The notes beneath the pieces were generated by a model. It saw only the letters and a program-made list of their open reading frames with translations, did not search any database and was not told where the DNA came from. Of a DNA stretch of 64,000 nt, positions 55,411 to 64,000 are shown piece after piece; within the stretch, counting starts at the first letter, position 1, and each line of letters opens with the position of its first letter. The translations under genes were made by a program, and so were the position numbers. This stretch comes from Erpobdella octoculata (lineage: Eukaryota; Annelida; Clitellata; Hirudinida; Erpobdellidae): assembly GCA_963978895.1 (NCBI GenBank), contig OZ022240.1, positions 12,001,807 through 12,065,806 on the forward strand, given 5' to 3'.

Positions 55411-56440
55411 ACTATATACCCACGAGTGTGCTGTTTTCTTCAAAGAATCCCGAGTGCGAAAAACAATTTTGAGCAAAATGCTGGCAAAACTCAATGAAAA
55501 TGAGATGGAAAATTCAACTGAGTTTGGATAAAGGAGTTCTTTTTCCTCGCTAGGAACTATTTGCACCGTGAAACGGTGCTACAGAAGATGATAGATAATT
55601 ACCATGCCACAATCGTTGCTCTGCATGAAGTTGCTGAGACAGTGCATGGAGAAAACGCAACGAAAGCCAGAGGATTCCATGATCAACTTGAAAAAAGGGG
55701 AATATAACTAGGAATGCTGCAAAAAACACAAAAAATCGCGCTGGAGCAGTTGTTTTAAAAAATTACGAAAAGATTCTTGACTTTACTTAAAGACGATAGG
55801 TTCCATCGGCTTTGGGTACGTGCTAAGAAAAAATGTGCTGAATACCAACTCAAGCAGCTCCACGTTCAAAAAAGCTGCCCAGGAAGTTTCAGCACACTTA
55901 AACGCCGACAGAGCCTCATGAATTCACTCCTGAGAAAAATTTAAAAAAAATTACTTAAAAGTTATTGACTGGTTGTCTCTGCATTAGAGCGCCGCTTTGA
56001 TCAAAGTGGATACAGTAAAGTGGCGATCTCGGAAGAACTTGTGAGACGCGCCTTAAATTGTATATAGAATTTGACAGACGTCAAGAATTAGAGCTGCTCA
56101 TGGTAAGCGGAATAGAAGCTCTGCTCAGCTGCTGGAGTTTACAAAGCGTTGCTTCTTAAATTGCAAAGATACCAGAACAAACTCGAGGGCTTTTTGGTGA
56201 AAGTCGATCGTCTTCTAGGAATTCTATTGGTAATACCAACCTCAAATGCCAACTCAGAGCGAAGTTTTTCTACTTTGCATCGCCTAAAGACATGGCTGAG
56301 AACGACGATGCCACGAAATCGTTTGAATAATTGCGCGCTGCATGTGCACCAGAAGACGATTGACTCAGTCGATTTGAGCTTACTTGGAAGCCAGTTTGTT
56401 AGTTTGTCTGAATATCGGCATGACATTTTTGGATGAAATA
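55411..56440 (+). pseudogene. hAT transposase C-terminal half, copy 1
   Basis: Across several frames: NYHATIVALHEVAETVHGEN, RGFHDQLEKRG, and in 56149-56436 LLGILLVIPTSNANSERSFS, LHRLKTWLRTTMPRNRLNNC and LHVHQKTID. The SNA.SERSFS.L.RLK..LR..M...RL....L motif is the hAT C-terminal dimerisation domain of the ZMYM1/TTF-type family. Earlier parts are degenerate. Confidence 0.75.
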
Positions 56441-56442
56441 AA

Positions 56443-57870
56443 TTGTCGAAATATGGCTACTACGCCTTAGTTGGTGATGATAAAACTGATACCACCGGGA
56501 CGGATCAGTTGTCCATCTGCGCCAGGTTTGTAAATGACAATTTAATACCTGAAGAAATTTTTCTAGGGCTCTACGCTGCTCCATCTTCCTCTATTGCAAT
56601 GACAGTTGGTCTTATAAGGATTATTTACTGTGTTTCAATCTATCTTGGCTGGGACTCCAATGACAGTGCTATGATAGAGCCACTAATATGAAGGAAACCT
56701 TTTCAGGAGTGCAGGCTCGTTTTCTTGAAAAGGAACCGCGGGCGACTTTCGATCACTACAGCAACCACTGCGTAAATCTGGCCACGCAAGAGTGCTGTAA
56801 GCAAATTCCTCTTCTTCGTGACACTCTACAATAGTCTACAATATACTCACGAGTGTGCTGTTTTCTTCAAAGAATCCGAGTGCAAAAAACAATTTTGAGC
56901 AACGTGCTGGCAGAACTCAATGACAATGAGGAGATAGAAAATTCAACTGAGTTTGGATCAAGAGTTCTTTTTTCCCGCTAAGAACTATTTGCCCCACAAG
57001 ATGGACTGTCCGCGCAACGGCACTACAGAAGATGATAGATAATTACCATACCACAATCGTTGCTCTGCATGAAGTTGCTGAGACAGTGCATAGAGAAAAC
57101 AAAAGCCAGAGGATTCCATGATCAACTTGAAAAGAGGGAAATATATCTTGGAATGCTGCAAAAACACAAACAGTGGCTGGAACACAAGTTGCTTTTAAAA
57201 ATAAATTACGAAGAGATTCTTGACTTTACGTAAAGACGATAGGTTCCATCGGCTTTGGGTGCGTGCTTAAAAAATGTGCTGAATACCAACTCAAGCAACC
57301 TTTAGCTCCACGTTCAAGAAAGCTGCCCAAGAAGCTTCAGCACACTGGCACGCTGGCAGAGCCTCATGAGTTCACTCCTGAGAAACATTAAAAAAAATTA
57401 CTTGGTGGTTTCTGAATTAGAGCACCGTTTTGATCAAAGTAGATACAGTAAAGTGCAGATCTTGGAAGAATTTGTAAGGCGTGCCTTAAAGTGTATACAG
57501 AATTTGACAGACGTCAAGAATTACAGCTGCGCATGGTAAGCGGAATATAAGCACTTTCCAGCTGCTGGAGTTTAAATTGCGAAGCTACTCGAGGACTTTT
57601 TGGGGTAGTCGCGCGATCGCCTTCTAAGGATTCTATTAGTAATACCAACCTCAAATGCCATTTCAGAGCGAAGTTTTTTTTCTTTGCGTCGCCTAAACAC
57701 ATGGCTGAGAACGACGATGCCACAAAACCGTTTGAATAATTGGACGCTGTTGCATGTGCACCAGGAATCGATTAACGCAGTCGATTTGGGCTTACTTTGC
57801 CGCCAGTTTGTAAGTTTGTCTGAATATCGGCATAACATTTTTGGATACCTTTGGTGTATACGTGGTATAA
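56443..57870 (+). pseudogene. hAT transposase catalytic middle and C-terminal half, copy 2
   Basis: ICARFVNDNLIPEEIFLGLY (56508-56567), then in another frame FSGVQARFLEKEPRATFDHY and HCVNLATQECCKQIPLLRDT (56700-56820), are core sequence of the ZMYM1-like hAT transposase. From 56846 the sequence repeats copy 1 (CACGAGTGTGCTGTTTTCTT at 55421 and 56846). It ends with LVIPTSNAISERSFFSLRRL and LHVHQESIN by 57800. Frame breaks are frequent. Confidence 0.75.
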
Positions 57871-58139
57871 TATACGTGTATACATATTGGTATATGTGCA
57901 CAACTGTGATTAAAATAAAATTATAGTTGATGAGTGATTGTTGTAGAAATACACATTTTATTAATACAAGCAAATTACAAACTTTAATATTTGAGATTAC
58001 AAAATAAAAAAAAATCGTTCTAGAAAGTTGCCCCCCCTCACTTTTTAAAACGATGCGACGCGCCTGTATAAGACAACATGGCCTGTCATCCAGAGTCTGT
58101 TAACAAAAGGTAACTCAAATCAGGATTAAAAACAAAAAC

Positions 58140-58220
58140 CACAGAAAGTCCAAGATCGTTAACTAGCACAGAAAGTCCAAAATCGTTAACTAACACAGAA
58201 AGTCCAATATCGTTAACTAA
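58140..58220. repeat. 27-bp tandem repeat, three copies
   Basis: CACAGAAAGTCCAAGATCGT plus TAACTAG occurs three times in a row with single-base changes (starts 58140, 58167, 58194). No associated gene. 58222-58400 shows nothing else. Confidence 0.85.
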
Positions 58221-58398
58221 AATAGCATATATATTATTGGAATTTTGAAAAGCATAAAAAGGACTTGAAAAACTAAAAAATAATTCCCAAATAACTGGAA
58301 TGTGAAGAAGCAATCTATTGGGAAGATTCTCTAGCACTCGTACCTGTAAAAAAATATTTAAACATTTTACCACTGAGTGCAGAATATTTGAAAATGAG

Positions 58399-58508
<110 letters not shown>

Positions 58509-58509
58509 T

Positions 58510-58635
58510 AATATACTTTGGCAAAATCCCCTCTCGTAAACACACTCCGTTAAAAACAAACGACCACTTTGCATTAATGACTTTTCTAATAAACTGTTCA
58601 AAATATTTAATTTTACGACGTAAACTAGAGTCCAT
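58510..58635 (-). CDS. PLE ORF N-terminal segment
   Basis: [15 protein letters not shown], then [26 protein letters not shown], one residue different from the copy at 16005-16135. It ends at the (TA)n array. Confidence 0.75.
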
Positions 58636-58670
58636 TTTAAAAATTTATATAATACAAATAATAATAATTA

Positions 58671-58712
58671 GGACTGACTGGCCAGTTTCGACTACAGTCA
58701 TCTTCAGAGTCC
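58671..58712 (-). ncRNA. Hammerhead ribozyme motif (PLE)
   Basis: Identical in all parts to the motif at 15928-15969: stem I GGACT/AGTCC, core CTGAAGA (58707-58701), extra T, stem II GACT/AGTC, GAAA (58689-58686), stem III ACTGGCCAGT, cleavage triplet GTC (58678-58676). Confidence 0.85.
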
Positions 58713-59192
58713 GTAACCTAAAATGTCGTATTACGTAAACAGCTAAAGAATATATAGTAAACATCAACATAGAAATAGTGTTGTGCCTATATTAAATAAA
58801 TATTTAAATTAAAGTATTTAAAACCAGAGTATGACGATATAAGTAAATTACGAGAGCTTATAAAATTGATAAATGAAAAGAAGTATAAAGATAAATTAAA
58901 TAATAATTATTATTAATAAAATAAAATAAATAAATATAAATAGATAGGACGAATTGAATGAAGTCTATAATACTAATAATAGAAATTAAAACACTTAAAA
59001 TTATTAGAAGATTAATGAAATTAAACTATAGGTATCTAGTGACAGTATATTGAAATAAAAAAGTATGAAATAGAATAATAAAAGGTGAAAATTTAAATAA
59101 AACCATGTGATGAATTAAAATAAAAGTAAGCTTATATGAAAAATTAAAATAAACGCATGACTGTGCAAATGGGATACATATAGATGATTCAA

Positions 59193-60362
59193 TTAACGCC
59201 GACGTCTTGTAGTTATATTTGAAGACTCAAACAAATGTTGAAATGACACCGCTGGAGCCTGAGCCTCAGCCTGAGCCTCAGGTGGAGGCTCAGGTGGAGG
59301 TTCAGGTGGAGGCTCAGGTGGAGGTTCAGGTGGAGGTTCAGGTGGAGGATCAGATGGAGGCTCAGGTGGAGGCTCATGTAGGATAGGCGTGGGTAGTTGC
59401 ACGATGGGAGCTGGTTGAAGAGATGAGTTGGAAAGGTAGTTAACCTCATCACTTAGTAGACCACGGGGAGATATACCGAGACGATCGCCAACATCTATGA
59501 CAGGAGTCAAATAAACCGATCCACAGGAAGTGTTTACCTCATTAGTTTTGTCAGGCTGTACCAAACCAGAAGCAACGGCCGAATAAGGGGGTCGACTAGT
59601 ACCGTGACCACAGATTAATAAAGGACCAGAGCTCGTAGCTTTGTTACCACCCAGCATAGCGCCTACCGTCTGAGACCGAAGCACATTATCATCAGCAAAA
59701 TCATTAAAGTCAAGATTGAACAGTCGTAAAGTTCTATCAAAGTGTGTATCCTGAGTATTTATTGCTGGTCGATATTCTTGTATAAGTAAAGCCTCTGCTA
59801 TTTTTAATCGACGTGGATCTGAAACACGGTAGAGAATGGTTGTATCATTATCAAGAATCTCGTGAGTAAGAGACATTTGATGAAGAGATCGAAAATGAGA
59901 TTTAATGTTGCCACCTTGCACGTGCATCGTCAACCGTCGAGCCAATGTCGTACGAGTATGCCCGATATACGACTGATGTAGACCGTCATGTTTATTGCAT
60001 TTGAATTCGTAAACAACATTAGTCTCTTTCAATGTACCTGATTTAAAGAGATTATTTCGCATTATCATTTGGTGGGCTGTTTTTGATTTATAATAAATTG
60101 TAAATAGAAGTCGTTGAGTATTTGGCGAAACAACTCTAACATTAGTGTTAATAATGTCACGAATTATTTTCTCTTCAACTCTATAAGCACTGTGCATCTG
60201 AGATCTGTAATATAACCGAATGACCTTGCTTTCTTTTTCATTTTTTAAGACAGGTAATGGTCGTTTACAGTTATCAAATTTAGCCTTGACAAATTTATTA
60301 ATGGCATCATCAATTTCAGAGTTGGCAAAATTATTATTGATAAGTGTTGTCCGAATTTTATT
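59193..60362 (-). CDS. PLE GIY-YIG endonuclease and tail (5'-truncated)
   Basis: An open frame of about 390 unique codons: VNKIRTTLINNN, SQMHSAYRVEEKII, VVYEFKC, YIGHTRTTLARRLTMH, RRLKIAEALLIQEYRPAINT, then the proline-rich repeat and SSNITTRRRR. It differs from the full copy by a few substitutions (for example QMSLTHE for QTSLTRE) and by repeat number and an extra AQAE. The RT is missing because the copy is truncated, so it has a nuclease but no polymerase. No natural start codon is present. Confidence 0.85.
   Translation of the reverse strand, partial: NKIRTTLINNNFANSEIDDAINKFVKAKFDNCKRPLPVLKNEKESKVIRLYYRSQMHSAYRVEEKIIRDIINTNVRVVSPNTQRLLFTIYYKSKTAHQMIMRNNLFKSGTLKETNVVYEFKCNKHDGLHQSYIGHTRTTLARRLTMHVQGGNIKSHFRSLHQMSLTHEILDNDTTILYRVSDPRRLKIAEALLIQEYRPAINTQDTHFDRTLRLFNLDFNDFADDNVLRSQTVGAMLGGNKATSSGPLLICGHGTSRPPYSAVASGLVQPDKTNEVNTSCGSVYLTPVIDVGDRLGISPRGLLSDEVNYLSNSSLQPAPIVQLPTPILHEPPPEPPSDPPPEPPPEPPPEPPPEPPPEPPPEAQAEAQAPAVSFQHLFESSNITTRRRR

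Positions 60363-60363
<1 letters not shown>

Positions 60364-60440
<77 letters not shown>
60364..60440. repeat. (TA)n microsatellite
   Basis: TA array at the truncated 5' edge of the PLE copy. SINE-linked sequence (AAGGAAACATA...) follows at 60441. Confidence 0.95.
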
Positions 60441-60443
<3 letters not shown>

Positions 60444-60560
60444 AAACATAAGATTTATAAGTTTTTACGAGCTACATTAGCCACATATATCAGAAACTTG
60501 GATGGCTTACAATCTACCACGAAATAACGCAAATATAAATGTCTCAACTTCAGACTCTGA
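60441..60560. repeat. Fragment of the 16-kb SINE-linked repeat
   Basis: Matches 16425-16530 (AAGGAAACATA, TTTTTACGAGC, CAGAAACTTGGATGG, CTCAACTTCAGACTC) with an added ACATTAGCC. No gene is seen between here and the BED finger. Confidence 0.65.
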
Positions 60561-61079
60561 ATTATATTTTGTATTGAATTGGTTTGAAAAAGGCCCGAAA
60601 TTCTTAAATATCTGCCAATTTCAGAACTATTGATGGTCGAGAGGTGAACTTAGTGAAGATAAAGTCTCAGGATACAGAGACAAAAACTTTAGGCTAAAAA
60701 ATAAAAAATTTTTATTTTGAAAACTCTGGGGGGGGCCGGCCCACCACCCCCTAGAACCGCCACTGAAAATAAGTATATCAGACATAAAGGTATTATCGAT
60801 ACGAATGCAAAGATGGCCTCCAAACCGAATTAGAGTATTCGGCGTGGCCTACCACGTCATCTATATTATATTTTTTCAAGCACGCTGTATAATCCATAGA
60901 TATATCTATGGTATAATCTTTCGAGCCAGCCAGCCTAAAAATATTTATTAGCAACAATTTTTAGACGGCCGTTTGTGGCTGCCGCTCATTTAATTATGGA
61001 AAAATGCGAGATACAAAACTTTTAGATTCAAATAGCGATCGTTTGTCGTATGAGGCTAGTAAAGGAAAAAGTGCTGCTG

Positions 61080-61265
61080 GAAGTGTTTCAAAAATGTGAA
61101 AGTAGACAACGACAATGTGTCGTTCGTAAAATGTGATAGGTGCGATGCGTTACTTAAATGGAAATCCAGAGATGGTACGAGCGGTTTGAAGTCGCACATT
61201 GATTTTTGTGCGTCGAAAACACCGCAACAGAAGATAACGTCTCTTTCCGGATTTTCTGGATAAAC
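61080..61265 (+). pseudogene. BED-type zinc finger fragment (hAT-derived)
   Basis: WKCFKNVKVDNDNVSFVKCD, RCDALLKWKSRDGTSGLKSH and IDFC form a W..F....C-x2-C...L..H-x3-C BED finger, the DNA-binding N-terminus of many hAT transposases. It is preceded by a frame break and followed by a stop after SLSGFSG. No other transposase part is adjacent. The G-rich stretch 61285-61420 after it is a degenerate GGGGATG repeat. Confidence 0.6.
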
Positions 61266-61424
61266 TAAGTAATAATAATAATTTTTGGTGCGGGGATGGG
61301 GATGATACTTCATGGGGACGATTGGGGATGGGGATGAAGTGTTCCGGGGACGGTTGGGAATGGAGTTGTAACTTGCGGGTATGGTTGGGGATAATAGTTC
61401 GTCCCCGCGCAGCCCCCTACTTCA

Positions 61425-61530
61425 GACTCGAACTCACGACGTCGGATCGGAAACACAGAATCATGGCTCGGTAGTATTATAAGGTGTACAGCTTACAATC
61501 CGTCACTAGCTAATTTATTAGTGACTAGCT
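61425..61530. repeat. SINE-like fragment
   Basis: CTTCAGACTCGAACTCACGA through ACAATCCGTCACTAGCTAAT repeats parts of the 16.2-kb SINE unit with the middle deleted. Confidence 0.55.
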
Positions 61531-61532
61531 GG

Positions 61533-61538
61533 TTACGG

Positions 61539-61589
<51 letters not shown>
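61533..61589. repeat. (TA)n microsatellite
   Basis: TA array upstream of the SAP-domain gag and its leader. Confidence 0.95.
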
Positions 61590-61592
<3 letters not shown>

Positions 61593-61806
61593 GTAAAATC
61601 GCTGTTTTTACGATAGGTTTTCCCATTGATAGACGTTAAAGGACTTGGAATAACTATTATGGACATTATTAATAGACCAGAAGGTATAACTAGCCCTAAC
61701 AAAGCTTCATTTATTATTTTCCAAAAAAACTGCAAAACCATTCTATTGAGCCCGGCATACGATTTGGTGATATCGTAACATTGGTGATCAGAAGTAGGAT
61801 ACAAGA
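61590..61806 (+). other. Possible LTR end, primer-binding site and gag leader
   Basis: TGGTGATCAGAAGTAGGAT (from about 61781), just 25 bp before the gag ATG and following ...GTAACA, looks like a tRNA primer-binding site next to an LTR ending in CA. The LTR itself would be cut by the (TA)n array. This is inferred from position and resemblance only. Confidence 0.4.
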
Positions 61807-62600
61807 ATGGTTTTGAAATCATTGGATGAGCTTTGGGCGAGTGAAATGAAAGACGAGCTTTGGGCGAGTGAAATGAAAGACGAGCTGGAGAAACGTGGCC
61901 TGAGCGATACAGGTAAAAAGGACGAACTTATGGAACGCCTCTTAGCCGCGTTAGTGAATGAGGGCTATGGGCCTGACGACGACGAATATCTATTCGACAT
62001 TGACGAGGAAGCTGTGGTCAAGCGAAGGAAATTAAAAAACAAATTGCTGGAGGAAGAAAGACAACAAGCGAGAGAAAACATGGCAGCACAGAAGAAGACA
62101 GGAGAAGGAATGATTCTTGGGCACGGAAACAAAGTAGCAGCAGTCGGTACAACTGTTGAGAGTTTGGTCGCAGGGTTGGCTGAGGCAGTGGTGGACACGG
62201 TTCTGGACCAGCGGGCTGCTGGTGATGTGGGTTGCTGCGGCGAAACCCAATTTGAACTGGAGTCCACCAGCTGTGTCTCAGAGCATGTGACGGATGACGG
62301 CCGTACAGACTGCACAAGTCAGGTGGGTCATGATGATGAGCCTGTTAAAGACGGTCATGATAAGGAACCTTGCAAAGATGCTCAAGATGAACCATGCAAA
62401 GATGGTGACAGTGATACAGTCGGTTTGGACGTCAAAAACCAAACTAAAGAAGATGAGAAGAATGTTGAAAACGAAATGCAAAACGATGAGGATGAAAGTG
62501 ATGATGATTATTATAATAATGGCAATAACAACTATGGCTTTCACCCATACAGCGACGGTTCTGAAACGGAAGCCTCCATAACAGACGACGGCACCGAATA
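61807..62600 (+). CDS. SAP-domain Gag-like protein (3' truncated)
   Basis: The frame starts MVLKSLDELWASEMKDELWA with a 9-residue duplication (27-bp repeat at 61829-61855 and 61856-61882). It continues ELEKRGLSDTGKKDELMERL, a SAP motif that binds DNA and is found at the start of some LTR-retrotransposon Gag proteins. A charged helix (RRKLKNKLLEEERQQARENM) and a long acidic, low-complexity tail with KEPCKDAQDEPCKDG repeats follow. The frame runs into a short (TA)n and a Helitron at about 62600, so the end is lost. A host SAP protein is a less likely alternative. Confidence 0.55.
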
Positions 62601-62611
62601 TATATATATAT

Positions 62612-62947
62612 ATACATAAATGAGCGGAAAAGGGAAGCCAACTGAGAGCGAAAGATCGAGCGGGAAAGGGAACGCGACCGGGAACGAGAAAGCAACCGGC
62701 AGCGGAAAGCGACCGAGAGAGGAAAAGTGACCGGGAGCGGGAAAGCAACCCGGAACGGGAAATCGACCGGGAGCGGGAAAAAAACCGGAAACGGGAAAGC
62801 GTCTGGGAGCGGAAAAACGGCCTGGAGCAAAAAACCGACCGGGAACGGGAAAGCGTCTGGGAGCGGAAAAACGGCCTGGAGCAAAAAACCGACCGGGAAC
62901 GGGAAAGCGACCGGGAGCGGGAAAACAAGCGGGGAAGGAAACGGGGG
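62612..62947 (+). mobile_element. Helitron family A 3' half, end missing
   Basis: AAATGAGCGGAAAAGGGAAG, then a long GGGAAAGCGACCGGGAGCGG minisatellite with an internal 63-bp duplication (GGGAAAGCGTCTGGGAGCGG at 62777 and 62840), ending AAACGGGGGC at (TA)n. The CTCTAAAAACC-hairpin-CTAG terminus is absent. Confidence 0.65.
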
Positions 62948-62974
62948 CTATATATATATATATATATATATATA

Positions 62975-63290
62975 GCCCCGCTCGCTCACACGCTCCACTC
63001 CGCTCATTTTGAGACGGATTTCAATTTTTTTCTCTATATTTGATTCCCCTTGACTCTCAAAAGTTGTGTGAAAATTTAATTACGATCGGATGAATGGTGT
63101 AGCAATGCATAAAGGCCATACATACATACATACATATTGCCCGGGGTTTTTAGAGGTTTACCTAATGCGTTTCTTTTTTGCTCCCGTTTCCTTCCCGCTT
63201 GCGCTCCCGCTCTAGGTCGTTATCCGTTCCCTGTCGCTTTCCCGCTCATTTTTTCGCTCTCAGTTCCCCCCCCCCTAGATCCGATTCTAC
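62975..63290 (-). mobile_element. Helitron family A head and tail, rearranged
   Basis: The minus-strand head (GTAT repeats, CATCCGATCGTAATTAAATT, GAGAGTCAAG) lies at 63130-62975. From 63137 to 63290 a minus-strand tail has the minisatellite and CCTCTAAAAACCCCGGGCAA, but it is joined to the CATA tract in place of the hairpin and CTAG. Confidence 0.6.
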
Positions 63291-63419
63291 ATACTGTAAA
63301 CGCAGAGGAATATGCTTTCTAGCGATTCGTAACGTTAAAGTCGAAGTTATTTATATCACAATATTTCTCGAATTTATTTTAACTTAATTATTCTTCCTTG
63401 AATATAATCTTTTAACTGG

Positions 63420-63623
63420 ACTCAAATAAAACTGAATTCTCTCACTTTGTAGAATTTCGCACGGTTCTAACAAATCTTTTGTTAATTCCAATTTCTCTCT
63501 GCAGCACGTCTCTTTAAACTTTTATTTTCTATCCCGAACACTCAACTTTAAACACACTGTCTAAATTCTCAAAATTCATACATAAAATAATAATTCTTAT
63601 CTTAATATTAAAAATCCGGAAAA

Positions 63624-63677
<54 letters not shown>

Positions 63678-63708
63678 ACGCACACACGTACACACATACA
63701 TATATATA

Positions 63709-63770
<62 letters not shown>

Positions 63771-63891
63771 CATATATATATATATATGACTTATTGTTTC
63801 GACATATCCAATCATAATAAAATGCACACATAATAAAATAAAATAAACAAATACTATGAAAATACGTAAGATGAATCATCTTCATCTTACA
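63420..63891 (-). other. Putative gypsy LTR (3' LTR, minus strand)
   Basis: Reading the minus strand, TGTAAGATGAAGATGATTCA begins at 63891 directly after a polypurine tract. It forms a 10-bp hairpin (63866-63890). Two (TA)n arrays (63627-63673, 63710-63787) interrupt it. A possible end TTCTACA near 63450 would mirror TGTA, but the far boundary and duplication cannot be confirmed. Confidence 0.45.
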
Positions 63892-63906
63892 TATCCCCCC
63901 TCTTCG
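63892..63906 (-). other. Polypurine tract (PPT)
   Basis: The minus-strand purine run CGAAGAGGGGGGAT directly precedes the TG of the putative LTR, as in LTR retrotransposons where it primes plus-strand DNA synthesis. Confidence 0.55.
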
Positions 63907-63920
63907 AAAAAAGAAACGCG

Positions 63921-63999
63921 TCAGCGTTTCTTGATTACATCGTCACTCTCTTTACGACTAAGGAAGTCAGCACCGATGTTTTCCTTGCCTTTGAGATAG
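63921..63999 (-). CDS. Ty3/gypsy pol, end of RNase H region (partial)
   Basis: The minus strand encodes [20 protein letters not shown] and ends VIKKR at a TGA. Y(L/I)(P/K)GKEN..AD.LSR closes the RNase H domain of Ty3/gypsy polyproteins. Usually integrase follows; here a stop codon, PPT and LTR follow within 30 bp. The frame runs off the window. A 9-bp hairpin (63911-63932) straddles the stop. Confidence 0.7.
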   Translation of the reverse strand, partial: YLKGKENIGADFLSRKESDDVIKKR

Positions 64000-64000
64000 T

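Larger units (their letters stand above)
49149..58066 (+). mobile_element. hAT-like composite with perfect 8-bp TSD
   Basis: The left end CATAGGCGTCGCA (49149) and right end TGCGACGCGCCTG (58066) are imperfect inverted repeats starting CA. TATAAGAC lies on both outer sides (49141-49148 and 58067-58074), a perfect 8-bp duplication as in hAT elements. Tracts of Gs and Cs sit just inside each end (CCAGGGGGGAC and GCCCCCCCTC). Inside are a FEN1-like/CXC gene, a pogo relic and duplicated hAT transposase pieces. Confidence 0.65.

Noticed and set aside
58140..58220. Three regular 27-bp repeats, CRISPR-like at first sight
   Set aside because: The units are directly adjacent with no spacers, and the sequence is eukaryotic.
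61807..62600. Antisense frames at 61965-62317 as genes
   Set aside because: They lie within the coding frame of the SAP-domain Gag and have Ser/Pro-rich shadow composition.

Overview
This is repeat-dominated DNA from an animal, most likely an invertebrate; I cannot name the phylum. The evidence is eukaryotic: Penelope-like elements (PLEs), Helitrons, MULE, hAT, pogo, piggyBac-like and THAP transposase remnants, CR1/Jockey-type non-LTR elements, Ty3/gypsy pieces, spliceosomal introns and very long (TA)n and (GTAT)n arrays. The base composition is AT-rich. Only one short stretch (5092-5261) looks like a possible host exon. Almost everything else is mobile DNA, mostly broken and repeatedly nested.

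Layout. 1-4.5 kb: a non-LTR endonuclease fragment, two PLE insertions whose 5' parts are inverted, a THAP-domain transposase remnant and a Helitron tail. 4.5-8.6 kb: a possible host exon, a hAT relic with its target duplication, Helitron pieces and a tRNA-like SINE head. 8.7-12.7 kb: a complete 996-bp non-autonomous Helitron and several heads and tails of a second Helitron family separated by huge (TA)n and (GTAT)n arrays. 12.9-21.4 kb: a nearly intact 829-codon PLE, a duplicated tRNA-derived SINE and three more PLE copies. 21.4-25.9 kb: an internally deleted Helitron with helicase remnants, a second Helitron N-terminal fragment and a gypsy gag. 26.3-41.8 kb: an onion of nested elements. A CACTA-ended element (27374-41770) contains a Helitron tail, which is split by a 9.1-kb MULE (32391-41481) with 40-bp terminal inverted repeats and a 9-bp target duplication. 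The MULE in turn contains two non-LTR copies and a PLE. 42-49 kb: decayed piggyBac-like and hAT remnants, AT-rich DNA and a non-LTR fragment. 49.1-58.1 kb: a hAT-like element with a perfect 8-bp target duplication, holding a FEN1-like/CXC gene, a pogo relic and hAT transposase pieces. 58.5-64 kb: a recent second copy of the main PLE, a BED finger, a SAP-domain gag, Helitron pieces, and a gypsy pol end with PPT and LTR.

The most interesting signal is in the PLEs. Nine short motifs fit hammerhead ribozymes, with stems I and III that covary between copies. In every copy the core has one extra U before stem II, and that U is the middle base of an AUG. In several copies this AUG opens the frame of a conserved N-terminal peptide. 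The ribozyme is therefore laid over the start codon, and self-cleavage would separate the AUG from the rest of the ORF. The same PLEs end at nearly the same codon against (TA)n, share a basic C-terminal tail (NIT-x-R/K-rich) behind unrelated tandem-repeat linkers, and twice show 5' inversions like those made by twin priming.
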